The translations under genes and the position numbers were made by a program. This document shows, piece after piece, positions 1 through 9,430 of a stretch of DNA of 64,000 nucleotides. A model generated the notes under the pieces. The model was not told the origin of the DNA and searched no databases. It was given only the letters and a program-made list of their open reading frames with translations. Each line of letters starts with the position of its first letter. Position 1 is the first letter of the stretch. Origin of the DNA: Microbacterium psychrotolerans (lineage in GTDB: Bacteria > Actinomycetota > Actinomycetes > Actinomycetales > Microbacteriaceae); assembly GCF_031085295.1 (NCBI RefSeq), contig NZ_JAVFWO010000008.1, forward strand, positions 62,001 to 126,000, given 5' to 3'.

Positions 1-22
1 AGGGTCGGGGGTGGTGCGGTGG

Positions 23-937
23 TCACGAGGTCGGGTGGACGCCGAATGCGATCGCGAGCTTCTCGATCTTCTGCGCCCGACCGAGGCGAGGCAAGTCGCT
101 GCCGTCGCGGATGACGCGGCCCCGTCCCTCGAAATCGGCCAGGAAGTCCAGCGCCCACTCCACCTCGCTGGGTGTGGGGCAGATCACCTCGTTGATGACC
201 GGCGCCTGCTCGGCGGCCAGGCACAGCTTTCCGGTCATGCCCATCGACACGGTGATCGCGGAGTGCTCGCGCAGCGTCGGCATGCTGTTGCCCACGGTCG
301 GGCCGTCGATCGGGCCGGGGAGATCGCCGACCCGGCTGGCGACGACCAGGCGGGCGCGCGGGTAGGCCATGGCCTCGGCATCCGCGCTCATGCCCGTGTC
401 GCGCCGGAAGTCGCCGCTGCCGAAGGCGAGCCGGAATGCGCCGCGCGCGCGGGCGATGTGCGCGGCGTCCTCCATTCCCAGCGCCGACTCGATGAGCGCC
501 ACCACGGGCACGCTGGCGCGCAGGCGGTCGAACGAGCTCGTCACCTGGTCCGGCGACTCGGTCTTGGCGAGCATGATCCCCAGCAGCCCGGGCGCCCCGG
601 CGAGCGCCGCGAGGTCATCGGCCCAGAAGGGGCTCGCCGCGTCGTTCACGCGCACCCACGCGCGGCCGCCGGCCGTGAGCCAGTCGACCACGTCCTGACG
701 CGCCTGCGGCTTGTTGCTCGGATCGACGGCGTCCTCGATGTCGAGGACCACGGCATCGGCACGGGAGGCCGCCATGTCGTCGAAGGACTGGGGGCGCGTT
801 CCGGGTACCAACAGCCAGGAGCGGGCGATCGACGGGTCGACGGCGCGATGGCGCCCCGGACGGGTCGAGATCAGGGTGCGCAGATCCTCCTCGGGATCGA
901 GGACCTCTGCACCGTTGCCATAGGGATCTGCCGACAT
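23..937 (-). CDS. CitE-like CoA ester lyase (HpcH/HpaI aldolase family)
   Basis: A 304-residue protein of the citrate lyase beta-subunit-like (CitE/HpcH) family. These Mg-dependent TIM-barrel enzymes cleave or form C-C bonds in acyl-CoA esters in the cytoplasm. Visible family motifs are SWLLVPGTRPQSF near residue 40, VVLDIEDAV near 64, a VRVN strand near 95, and the metal-site stretch VVALIESALGMEDA near 147. FGSGDFRRD near 170 fits the same fold. Length matches stand-alone CitE-like proteins. No citrate lyase alpha or gamma gene is nearby, so it is not part of a citrate lyase complex. The substrate cannot be deduced. Confidence 0.85.
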   Translation of the reverse strand: MSADPYGNGAEVLDPEEDLRTLISTRPGRHRAVDPSIARSWLLVPGTRPQSFDDMAASRADAVVLDIEDAVDPSNKPQARQDVVDWLTAGGRAWVRVNDAASPFWADDLAALAGAPGLLGIMLAKTESPDQVTSSFDRLRASVPVVALIESALGMEDAAHIARARGAFRLAFGSGDFRRDTGMSADAEAMAYPRARLVVASRVGDLPGPIDGPTVGNSMPTLREHSAITVSMGMTGKLCLAAEQAPVINEVICPTPSEVEWALDFLADFEGRGRVIRDGSDLPRLGRAQKIEKLAIAFGVHPTS

Positions 938-1238
938 CTCACTCTTCTTCCGTGCTTCAGGTCACGCGCGGCCCGGGCCGTCGGGGTCTCGGCCACGCGG
1001 GGCGCGACAGGCAGCCGGCCGGATTCTCCGGCCCACCGCGTCGGGTACGCACTCGCGGGGTTCCACGCGGAGCACGACGCATCTGTGCGGCTGACGCCGG
1101 GTCCGGCGGTCGCGCCGCCATCCATTCCATCACCTTCTCGAGCGCGACAGCGCACATGACGGCGGCTGAGGCGGTGAGAACTCCGGCCAGGCGCGCCGTC
1201 GTTCCCTGGGGAGAGGCGCCGGTTCGGGACAGCAGGCA
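938..1238. other. Intergenic stretch with no gene recognised
   Basis: About 300 bases lie between the lyase start and the end of the transporter gene. The open frames here are Arg/Pro-rich and resemble no protein. I see no tRNA, strong hairpin with a T-tract or clear promoter. It presumably holds the lyase promoter on the minus strand. Confidence 0.5.
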
Positions 1239-2195
1239 TCAGAGCCGAGGCCGCGGCATCCGTCGCCAGGGCACGGCCGCCACCACGACCGACAGGATCG
1301 CCAGCGTCGACATCAGCAGCGACGCGCCGAGCCCCGGTCCGCCAGCCGCGGGCCAGATCGCATCGATCAGGACCGACGTCACGACCTGCCCCACGACGGT
1401 GCCGAGGCCGAGGAGGAGCACCCCGGTGAAGGGCACGAGCGCTGCGGCGAGGAAGATGTAGGCCACACCGATCACGCCGCCGAGGTACAGCCATGGATCC
1501 GACGGGTACGACGTCGGGGCGCCCGCCACCGCGGTGTGGATGAGCTCGGCCACACCGAGCACCGCCGTGCCGCCGATGAAGTTCACGAGCGTCGCGGTCA
1601 GCGGCGTGCCCACACGCTGACGCAGCCGCCCGTTGACCGCCGACTGCCAGGCGATGCCGGCTCCGACCAGGAACGGCAGCACGAGGAGCACGGGCGGCGC
1701 GTTCACGCCCCCGGCCAGCGACACGCCCGCGGCGAGCATCGCGAGCGCACCGCCCACGAGTCGTGCCGGCGTCACGGCGACGATGCCCGCGGGACCGACT
1801 CCCGCGCGGTCCAGCAGCAGGCCGCTCACCGTCTGCCCCGCGACCACGCCGACCGTGAACAGCGCGACGCCGATGATGCCGACCGCGAGCGACTGGGTCG
1901 CGACGGAGAGTGCGCCGGCGACGCCGCCGCACAGCATCCAGATCGGGATGCGGCGTCCGCGGACGCCGGTGACCAGCGTGGCGAACCCTCTGCGCCCCTG
2001 CGGCAGCGCTGCCGAGAGCACAAGGAGCACGATCAGCCCGGAGCCGAACGAGATCACGGCCGCGGCGAACCCGTCGCCGATGCGGACGCCGAGCTGACCG
2101 TTGATGCGGGCCTGCACTGCGGTGAGGATGCCGATGAGCGCCGCTCCGCCCAGGCCGATCCAGACGGGCGGGCGGGATGCGGTCACCCGATCCAT
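1239..2195 (-). CDS. DMT-family transporter of the YdcZ (DUF606) type
   Basis: An integral membrane protein of about 318 residues made of two similar halves of roughly 140-150 residues, each opening with a Gly/Ala-rich helix. The first half contains GILTAVQARINGQLG and the second VNGRLRQRVGTPLTATLVN, which is the internal duplication of the YdcZ branch of the drug/metabolite transporter superfamily. I count about ten hydrophobic segments. I start at the ATG giving MDRVTASRPP, because the upstream in-frame extension is Pro/Ala/Arg-rich and unlike a membrane protein N-terminus. Substrate unknown. Confidence 0.85.
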   Translation of the reverse strand: MDRVTASRPPVWIGLGGAALIGILTAVQARINGQLGVRIGDGFAAAVISFGSGLIVLLVLSAALPQGRRGFATLVTGVRGRRIPIWMLCGGVAGALSVATQSLAVGIIGVALFTVGVVAGQTVSGLLLDRAGVGPAGIVAVTPARLVGGALAMLAAGVSLAGGVNAPPVLLVLPFLVGAGIAWQSAVNGRLRQRVGTPLTATLVNFIGGTAVLGVAELIHTAVAGAPTSYPSDPWLYLGGVIGVAYIFLAAALVPFTGVLLLGLGTVVGQVVTSVLIDAIWPAAGGPGLGASLLMSTLAILSVVVAAVPWRRMPRPRL

Positions 2196-2298
2196 CTTGC
2201 CTGTTGGCGGCACCGGAGCCGATTCCAGGGCGGCAACGCGGCGGCATCCCGGCGCTGGAATCAATTCTGGACAGGTGAATCCAGCGGCATCCGGTTCT

Positions 2299-2374
2299 TG
2301 GAGCCGACTACGGGACTTGAACCCGTAACCCCCGTATTACAAGTACGGTGCGCTACCAATTGCGCCAAGTCGGC
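2299..2374 (-). tRNA. tRNA-Thr (anticodon TGT)
   Basis: The minus strand folds as a cloverleaf. Acceptor arms GCCGACT/AGTCGGC pair perfectly. The anticodon stem CCGTA/TACGG carries the loop CTTGTAA with anticodon TGT, and the T-arm has GGTTCAAGTCC. The mature body is 2302-2374, and a genomically encoded CCA follows the discriminator base (2301-2299). Confidence 0.96.
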
Positions 2375-2412
2375 AGAGCGCCCAGTCTAGCGGCGCCCGC
2401 GCGGGCACCCGA

Positions 2413-3363
2413 TCAAGGGGCGGTCGTCGGGGTCGGCGTCGCCTTGTAGTACGCGTCGCTCGCAATGGTGAGGACGAACTGCGCGAACTCCTTGGGGTCG
2501 TCGAGCTTGCCGACGTACTGGGTGCCGTTGACGAGCACCATCGGCGTGCCGGTGAGGGATGCGCCGTCGGTGCCGGGCAGCTCCTGCAAGGCGCGCTCGG
2601 TGGCCGTCTTCGCCCACGAGGCGTAGGACTGGTCCTCGATGCACGCCCGCACGACCTTGGGGCCGTCCAGGCCGGTCGCGATCGCGAGGGCCGCGAGTTC
2701 GCTGTCGCTGTAGCCGTCGGAGTCCACCTCGGGCTGCTGGCGCAGGAGGGCGTCGTTGAACGCGAAGAAGTAGTCGGGTGCGTGCTGCGCGACGCAGGCC
2801 GCGGCCCCGGCCGCGCGCAGCGAGTACTTGGTGCCGTTGGACTTCGCCGTCAGCATCGCCACCGGGTAGTAGGTCAGCGTCGCAGCGCCGTCACCCACCC
2901 ACTCCGACAGCTGCTTGGTGTTGGCGAGCTGGAAGTCGCGCGAGCCGGTCGAGAGGTAGTCGACGTAGACACGGATCTCGACGGCCGGCGCCTCGGTGGG
3001 GCTGGCGGTCGGTGTCGGCTCGGGCTCCGGGGTCGGGGTCGGGCTCGGGGTGGCCGCCTCGCCCTCGAGCGAGCCGTTCGCGTCGGGGTCCACCGAGTCG
3101 ACGCCACCGCCCCTGACGTCCTTCACCACGAAGCCGTCGTTCACGACGTTCGCGGGGCTCATCATCGGCTTCGATGCGCTCGACGACACGGTCCAGGTCA
3201 CGACGACGGCGATGACGGCGACGAACGCGATCGCCACCACGGCGAGCGAGGTGCGTCGGATCAGACGCGCCCGCGACTGTCGCACCTTCACCTGCTGCGC
3301 CTTCTCACGCACGGCGTCGCGGCGCTCGCTGGACGCGGCGTTCTGTGACTCGTCGCTCGACAT
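2413..3363 (-). CDS. Membrane-anchored thioredoxin-fold protein (DsbA-like, CxxC absent)
   Basis: A 316-residue protein. It has a charged cytoplasmic N-terminus, one transmembrane helix (about residues 37-60), a Pro/Thr/Glu-rich extracellular linker (about 105-145), and a DsbA-like thioredoxin_4 domain to the end. The domain is recognisable from EIRVYVDYLSTGSRDF, a helical insertion, and LTGTPMVLVNG, which holds the family's cis-Pro loop. At the active site, where homologues read CPYC or similar, this protein reads STGS. The only two cysteines lie elsewhere (AACVAQ, VRACIED). It is therefore unlikely to be a thiol oxidoreductase and may be a binding or scaffold derivative. Confidence 0.8.
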   Translation of the reverse strand: MSSDESQNAASSERRDAVREKAQQVKVRQSRARLIRRTSLAVVAIAFVAVIAVVVTWTVSSSASKPMMSPANVVNDGFVVKDVRGGGVDSVDPDANGSLEGEAATPSPTPTPEPEPTPTASPTEAPAVEIRVYVDYLSTGSRDFQLANTKQLSEWVGDGAATLTYYPVAMLTAKSNGTKYSLRAAGAAACVAQHAPDYFFAFNDALLRQQPEVDSDGYSDSELAALAIATGLDGPKVVRACIEDQSYASWAKTATERALQELPGTDGASLTGTPMVLVNGTQYVGKLDDPKEFAQFVLTIASDAYYKATPTPTTAP

Positions 3364-3585
3364 GGAACCTCTCGGGGCGGAAATCAGCCGGCTTCCGGCG
3401 GGGCCGAACGGGAAAACGGCCGTCCACGATGCTAGTCAGCCACCCTGGGAAATGCCCAGACGCAACCTCCGTGCGCGCCGTGTCATACTGTTCCTGCGCC
3501 CGATGAAGGGCGTGCGGGAAAGCCCCCGCTCATTCCATCACTACGGATCGTCCGGCACGTACCTGCCGGTGAAGGAGAAGAGAAC

Positions 3586-4689
<1,104 letters not shown>

Positions 4690-4703
4690 CACCGTTTCGC
4701 ATC

Positions 4704-4750
4704 GCGACGGCGCGGGTGGGAGCAATTCCCCCGCGCCGTCGCTGTCTTTT
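4704..4750 (+). terminator. Intrinsic terminator after ugpC
   Basis: A perfect 13-bp stem (4704-4716 with 4730-4742) and 13-base loop are followed by TGTCTTTT. The next ribosome site (CCGGAGGGA) begins immediately at 4751. Confidence 0.85.
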
Positions 4751-4761
4751 CCGGAGGGAAC

Positions 4762-6069
4762 GTGCCTGACGCCCTGAACATCACGGCCAGCAGTGTGGAT
4801 CCCGGGCTGCTGACGCTGCCCTGGTCGACACCGCTCGGCGACTGGCCGTCGCAGCACATCGTGTTCCTCCCCAAGGGCATCTCACGCCACCTGGTGCGCT
4901 TCGCCAACCTCTCGGGCCGCGTCGTCGCCATCAAGGAGACGACGCAGGCGATGGCGCAGCGCGAGTACGACATGCTCGGCAACCTCGCGCGTCTGGACGT
5001 CCCCTGCGTCGAGCGGGTCGCGGTGATCGCCGGACGCACGGATGCCGCGGGCGAGCCGCTCCCGGCCGCGCTGGTGACCGCGCACCTGAAGTTCTCGCTC
5101 CCCTACCGAGCGCTCTTCACGCAGGTGCTGCGACCGGACACGGCCACGCGCCTCGTGGACGCGCTCGCGCTGCTGCTGGTGCGCCTTCACAACGTCGGGT
5201 TCTTCTGGGGCGACGTCTCGCTGTCGAACACCCTGTTCCGCCGCGATGCCGGCGCGTTCGCCGCGTACCTGGTCGACGCCGAGACCGGCGAGCTGCACGA
5301 GAGCGGTCTGACGCCCGGTCAGCGCGCGCACGACCTCGATGTCGCCCGTACGAACATCGCGGGCGAGATCATGGATCTCGAGGCCGGTGGGCGCCTGGAG
5401 GGCGGCGTCGACGCGATCGCGGTGGCGGACGGCATCGTGTCGGCGTACCACGCGCTCTGGGCGGCACTGACCGACGAGGAGAGCTTCCGCGCCGACGAGG
5501 CCTGGCGCCTGACCGAGCGCGTGCAGCGGCTCAACGACCTCGGGTTCGACATCGGCGAGATGTCGATCCAGGCCACGGCCGACGGCGCCAGGGTCTCCAT
5601 CCAGCCCAAGGTCGTCGATGCGGGACACCATCAGCGGCGGCTGCTGCGCCTGACCGGCCTCGACGTCGAGGAGAACCAGGCCCGCCGCCTGCTCAACGAC
5701 CTCGACGAGTTCCGCGCGCGCATCTCGCGCCTGGGCGACGACGAGGAGATGGTCGCGCACGAGTGGCTCACACGCGTGTTCGAGCCGGTCGTCAAGGCGA
5801 TCCCCTGGGACCTGCGGTCCAAGCTCGAGCCCGCCGAGGTGTTCCACCAGCTGCTCGAGCACCGCTGGTACCTTTCGCAGGCGAAGGGGAAGTCGGTGCC
5901 CCTCGCCGAGTCGCTCACGAGCTACATCGACAACGTGCTCCGCCACCGCCGCGACGAGGCGACGCTGATGGGTCCGCCGACAGAGACGGTGTCGCTGTCG
6001 GTCATCACGTCGCCGACCCCCGTCGTCGATGACGACGAGGCCGACATCGACTGGCGCGACCTGGTCTGA
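4762..6069 (+). CDS. DUF4032 protein with kinase-like catalytic signature
   Basis: A 435-residue conserved actinobacterial protein of unknown function (DUF4032). It starts at GTG preceded by a strong CCGGAGGGA site. The N-terminal half looks like a protein-kinase or aminoglycoside-phosphotransferase fold. A lysine sits in VVAIKET (K58), followed by a catalytic-loop-like HNVGFFWGDVSLSN (D151, N155) and a metal-loop-like VDAETGE (D171/D173). The C-terminal half is helical and rich in Asp, Glu and Arg, and matches the DUF4032 region in character. No signal peptide or membrane helix is visible, so it should be cytoplasmic. The kinase reading is inference from residue order. Confidence 0.8.
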   Translation: MPDALNITASSVDPGLLTLPWSTPLGDWPSQHIVFLPKGISRHLVRFANLSGRVVAIKETTQAMAQREYDMLGNLARLDVPCVERVAVIAGRTDAAGEPLPAALVTAHLKFSLPYRALFTQVLRPDTATRLVDALALLLVRLHNVGFFWGDVSLSNTLFRRDAGAFAAYLVDAETGELHESGLTPGQRAHDLDVARTNIAGEIMDLEAGGRLEGGVDAIAVADGIVSAYHALWAALTDEESFRADEAWRLTERVQRLNDLGFDIGEMSIQATADGARVSIQPKVVDAGHHQRRLLRLTGLDVEENQARRLLNDLDEFRARISRLGDDEEMVAHEWLTRVFEPVVKAIPWDLRSKLEPAEVFHQLLEHRWYLSQAKGKSVPLAESLTSYIDNVLRHRRDEATLMGPPTETVSLSVITSPTPVVDDDEADIDWRDLV

Positions 6070-6147
6070 CCGCTCCCTCGCCGCCATGTGCGCGAAGATC
6101 TGTCCGCACGCCATCCGTGCGGAGACACACCCTCTCGCGACTCCGAG

Positions 6148-6789
6148 TCAGTAGCCGACGGTGAACCGCTTGCGGGGGTGCTGCGGGTTCTCGATCTCGT
6201 CGAGGATGGCGACGGCGAGGTCTTCGCCCGAGATGTACGACTCGCCCTCGGCGTCGGTCACGATGACATCGCCGCCGGTGCGGTAAGAGCCGGTGCGCTC
6301 CCCCGGGTTGAAGGCGCCGAATCCCCCGGCAGGGTGGATGTAGAACCAGTCGAGCGACTCCGGCCCTGCCTGCAGGTCTTCGAGGATGCCGATCGCCTCG
6401 AGGGCCTCGGGCTTGTAGTCCTCGCTGAACGACGGCAGGTCCACGACCCGCTGCCCGTCCTCGGTGACGAGGCTGCCCCCGGCACCCCCGATGACGCCCA
6501 GCCGGACGCCCTCGGGCAGGAGCGAGGCGAGCGCGGCGATGTTCGGGCGAACCAGACCCTGCATGTCGCCGCGCGGCGCGACGGCCGACACGACGACGTC
6601 GACGCCCTGGAGCTGGGTGAGCAGGTCGGGCACGTCTGTGAGCGAGCCCTCGATGTACACCGCGCCCGGCAGGCGCTCACTCGGGATGCGGCGCGCGATC
6701 GCGAGCACGCTGTGACCCCGATTCACCGCCTCGGCGACGATGTGACGTCCGGCGTAACCGGAGCCTCCGATGACGGCGATGCGTGCCAT
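6148..6789 (-). CDS. NAD(P)-binding oxidoreductase / epimerase-like protein
   Basis: A 213-residue protein with a Rossmann dinucleotide motif at its N-terminus (IAVIGGSGYAGRHI, residues 4-17), then GVDVVVSAVAP near 65 and GVIGGAGGS near 98. This pattern fits the NAD(P)H-binding atypical short-chain dehydrogenase group (NmrA/YwnB-like). The canonical YxxxK catalytic pair of classical SDRs is not evident, so it may be a sensor or an isomerase-like protein. It stands alone between convergent and codirectional neighbours. Confidence 0.8.
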   Translation of the reverse strand: MARIAVIGGSGYAGRHIVAEAVNRGHSVLAIARRIPSERLPGAVYIEGSLTDVPDLLTQLQGVDVVVSAVAPRGDMQGLVRPNIAALASLLPEGVRLGVIGGAGGSLVTEDGQRVVDLPSFSEDYKPEALEAIGILEDLQAGPESLDWFYIHPAGGFGAFNPGERTGSYRTGGDVIVTDAEGESYISGEDLAVAILDEIENPQHPRKRFTVGY

Positions 6790-6891
6790 GCTGTGCCTTT
6801 CGATCTGTCGTACCGCCCAACGCCGGCCGGCTCTGGGTGGGACAAGAGCCCCACGGGGCGGTTCATTCCCATGAATGCGTCATACGGCGAC

Positions 6892-7884
6892 TCAGGCGGG
6901 CGGAGCCGTCCGCAGAGTCGCGACCTGATAGAGCGCGACGGATGCCGCGATGCCCGCGTTGAGCGACTCCGTGCTCGAGGAGATCGGAATCGAGACGATC
7001 TGGTCGCAGGTCTCGGTGACCAGCCGCGAGAGGCCCTTGCCCTCGGAGCCGACGACGATCACGACCGGGCGATCGGCGAGCTGGAGCTCCGGGAGCGAGA
7101 CCTCTCCCCCGCCGTCGAGCCCGAGCACGAACACGCCCTGCTTCTTGAAGTCCTTGAGCATCGCCGTGAGGTTGGCCGCGATCGCGACTGGGATGCGCGC
7201 GGCCGCGCCGGCGCTCGTCTTCCACGCGGCCGAGTTCACGCTCGCCGAGCGGCGCTGCGGCACGATGACGGCGTGGCCGCCGAATGCCGCGGTCGATCGG
7301 AGGATGGCTCCGAGATTCCGAGGGTCGGTGATGCCGTCCAGTGCGACGAACAGCGGCGTCTGCCCCTTGTCGATCACCTGCTCCAGCAGGTCCTGCGGGT
7401 GGGCGTACTCGTACGGCGGCACCTTGAGCGCGACGCCCTGGTGCACACCGTCGAAGCCGGCCATGCGATCCAGCTCGGGCCGCGTGACCTCGAGCACCGG
7501 GATGTCGCGATGAGTGGCGATCGCCAGCATCTCCTTCACGCGGTCGTCCATCTCGACGCGCTGCGCGATGTAGAACGCGGTCGCCGGGATCTTCGCCCGC
7601 AGCGCCTCGAGCACCGAGTTGCGACCGGTGACGGTCTCGGTGTCATCGTCCTTCTTGCCGGGGCGCGACGACCGCGGCGCCGGCTGTGCGGGCTTGCCGG
7701 TGCCGCCCGCGGCGGCGTACCGCTCGGCGGCCGCCTTTCGCTTGCCGGCGGGGTGCCACGCGCGGTCCTCGGCCTTGGGGGTCGGCCCACGACCGGCGAG
7801 CGACCGCTTGTTCTTGCCGCCCGTGCCCTTGGTGGGGCCCTTCTTGTTGCCCTTGCTCGCGCCGGGGCGTCCTGGCTTGGCCAT
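6892..7884 (-). CDS. rlmB: 23S rRNA (guanosine-2'-O)-methyltransferase RlmB (SpoU family)
   Basis: A 330-residue SpoU-type SAM-dependent methyltransferase. By family it methylates the 2'-O of guanosine 2251 in 23S rRNA. The first ~80 residues are Lys/Gly/Ala-rich and disordered (GASKGNKKGPTKGTGGKN), a common actinobacterial extension. A substrate-binding domain starts near 85 (VTGRNSVLEAL). The SPOUT knot carries DGITDPRNLGAILRSTAAFG, VVIVVGSEGKGLSRLV and IPISSSTESLNAGIAASVALY, the three SpoU motifs. cysS lies 30 bp upstream on the same strand, and this pairing is frequent in actinobacteria, suggesting cotranscription. Confidence 0.95.
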   Translation of the reverse strand: MAKPGRPGASKGNKKGPTKGTGGKNKRSLAGRGPTPKAEDRAWHPAGKRKAAAERYAAAGGTGKPAQPAPRSSRPGKKDDDTETVTGRNSVLEALRAKIPATAFYIAQRVEMDDRVKEMLAIATHRDIPVLEVTRPELDRMAGFDGVHQGVALKVPPYEYAHPQDLLEQVIDKGQTPLFVALDGITDPRNLGAILRSTAAFGGHAVIVPQRRSASVNSAAWKTSAGAAARIPVAIAANLTAMLKDFKKQGVFVLGLDGGGEVSLPELQLADRPVVIVVGSEGKGLSRLVTETCDQIVSIPISSSTESLNAGIAASVALYQVATLRTAPPA

Positions 7885-7914
7885 CAGTTCTCCTTCATGC
7901 GGGGCGCCGCCCCG

Positions 7915-9372
7915 TCAGTCGCTCTCCGCGGGGCGAGGCGTGTCGGCGACACTCCAATGCGTCCCGTCGGGTCCGTCTTCGAGGGCGATGCCGGCCGCCG
8001 CGATGGCATCGCGGATGCGGTCGGCCGCCGCCCAGTCCTTCGCGGCACGCGCGTCGGCGCGCTGCGCGATCATCGTCTGCACCAGGGCGTCGAGCGCGGC
8101 TGCCTCGGCCGAGACGTCCGTCGAGCGCCAGTGCGGGTCGAGGGGGTCGATACCGAGCACCCCGGTCATCACGGCGACGTCGGCGAACGCGCGCAGCGCG
8201 CCGTCGCGGTCGCCGGCGTCCAGCGCCGAATTGCCCTCGCGCACGGCGTCGTGCAGCACGGCGAGCGCCTGGGGCACACCGAGGTCGTCGTCGAGGGCCT
8301 CCGCGAAGGCGGCCGGGACCGCGGCATCCACGCGCACGTCCTCGGTGCCGCGGAGCGTGCGGATCGCGCGCTCGAGGAACGTGCGGATGCGGTCGAGCGC
8401 CGCCTCGGCCTCGTCGAACGTCGAGCCGGTGATGTCGAGGCTCGAGCGGTAATGCGCCGCGGCGAGCGCGTAGCGCACGACGAGCGGGTCGCGTTCGCGC
8501 AGCACGTCCTCGGCGAGGACGAAGTTGAACAGCGACTTCGACATCTTCTGGGCGCCCACGGTCACGAGGCCGTTGTGCACCCAGTAGCGAGCGAAGCCGT
8601 CGCCGGCGGCCGTCGACTGGGCCAGCTCGTTCTCGTGGTGCGGGAAGCGCAGGTCGAGACCGCCGCCGTGGATGTCGAACTCGCTGCCGAGGTAGCGTCG
8701 CGCCATCGCGGAGCATTCGATGTGCCAGCCGGGGCGTCCGGCGCCCCACGGCGAGTCCCACGTCGCGGATGCGGGCTCGTCGGCCTTCGCGCCCTTCCAC
8801 AGCGCGAAGTCCCGGGGGTCGCGCTTGCCGCGCGGGTCCGCGTCGGCGGCGGGCTCCATGGCGTCGAGGCTCTGCCGGGTGAGCGAGCCGTAGGACTCCC
8901 ATGACCGGACGTCGAAGTACACGTCGCCGGCGGCATCGACCGCCTCCGGCCCTGTGGACGGGGCGGCGTACGCGTGCCCCGCGGCGATCAGCCGCGCGAT
9001 CAGCTCCTGCATCTGCGGGATCGAGGCCGTCGCGCGCGGCTCGTACGTGGGCGGGAGGATGCCGATGGCCGTGTACGCCCGCGTGAACTCCAGCTCCATC
9101 CGGTAGGCCAGCGCCCACCAGGGCTCGCCGTCGCTCGCATTCGCGAGCACCTTGTCGTCGATGTCGGTGACATTGCGGACGAACGTGACGCGGCCGTAGC
9201 GGTGGGTGAGCCAGCGCCGCAGGATGTCGAAGCTCAGTGCGCCACGGAGGTGCCCGATGTGCGGGCCCGACTGCACGGTCGGACCGCAGACGTAGATCGT
9301 GACGTTTCCGGGGTCGAGGGGCACGAAGTCGCGCAGGGCCTGCGCCTTGGTGTCATACAACTGAACCGTCAC
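7915..9372 (-). CDS. cysS: Cysteinyl-tRNA synthetase
   Basis: A 485-residue class I aminoacyl-tRNA synthetase charging tRNA-Cys. The N-terminus reads YVCGPTVQSGPHIGHLRG, giving the zinc-ligand Cys and the HIGH motif, and KMSKS follows near residue 275. The zinc site is completed by WHIECSAM and GGLDLRFPHHENE. The C-terminal helical anticodon-binding part ends in WAAADRIRDAIAAAGIALEDGPDGTHW, typical of CysS rather than the related MshC. It starts at GTG. The gene is divergent from the EamA transporter, with 58 bp between. Confidence 0.97.
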   Translation of the reverse strand: MTVQLYDTKAQALRDFVPLDPGNVTIYVCGPTVQSGPHIGHLRGALSFDILRRWLTHRYGRVTFVRNVTDIDDKVLANASDGEPWWALAYRMELEFTRAYTAIGILPPTYEPRATASIPQMQELIARLIAAGHAYAAPSTGPEAVDAAGDVYFDVRSWESYGSLTRQSLDAMEPAADADPRGKRDPRDFALWKGAKADEPASATWDSPWGAGRPGWHIECSAMARRYLGSEFDIHGGGLDLRFPHHENELAQSTAAGDGFARYWVHNGLVTVGAQKMSKSLFNFVLAEDVLRERDPLVVRYALAAAHYRSSLDITGSTFDEAEAALDRIRTFLERAIRTLRGTEDVRVDAAVPAAFAEALDDDLGVPQALAVLHDAVREGNSALDAGDRDGALRAFADVAVMTGVLGIDPLDPHWRSTDVSAEAAALDALVQTMIAQRADARAAKDWAAADRIRDAIAAAGIALEDGPDGTHWSVADTPRPAESD

Positions 9373-9430
9373 CGCACCAGCCTACCGGCGGGTGCCACGG
9401 CGACCCCTGGGAGCCCGGTAGAACTAGAGG

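Noticed and set aside
957..1157. Possible 66-residue gene before the CitE-like gene
   Set aside because: Composition is Arg/Pro-rich with no ribosome site; it resembles random G+C-rich frame.
2299..2374. tRNA-Thr as integration site of a mobile island
   Set aside because: No duplicated tRNA 3' end, integrase or change in codon use flanks it; the same holds for the other two tRNAs.
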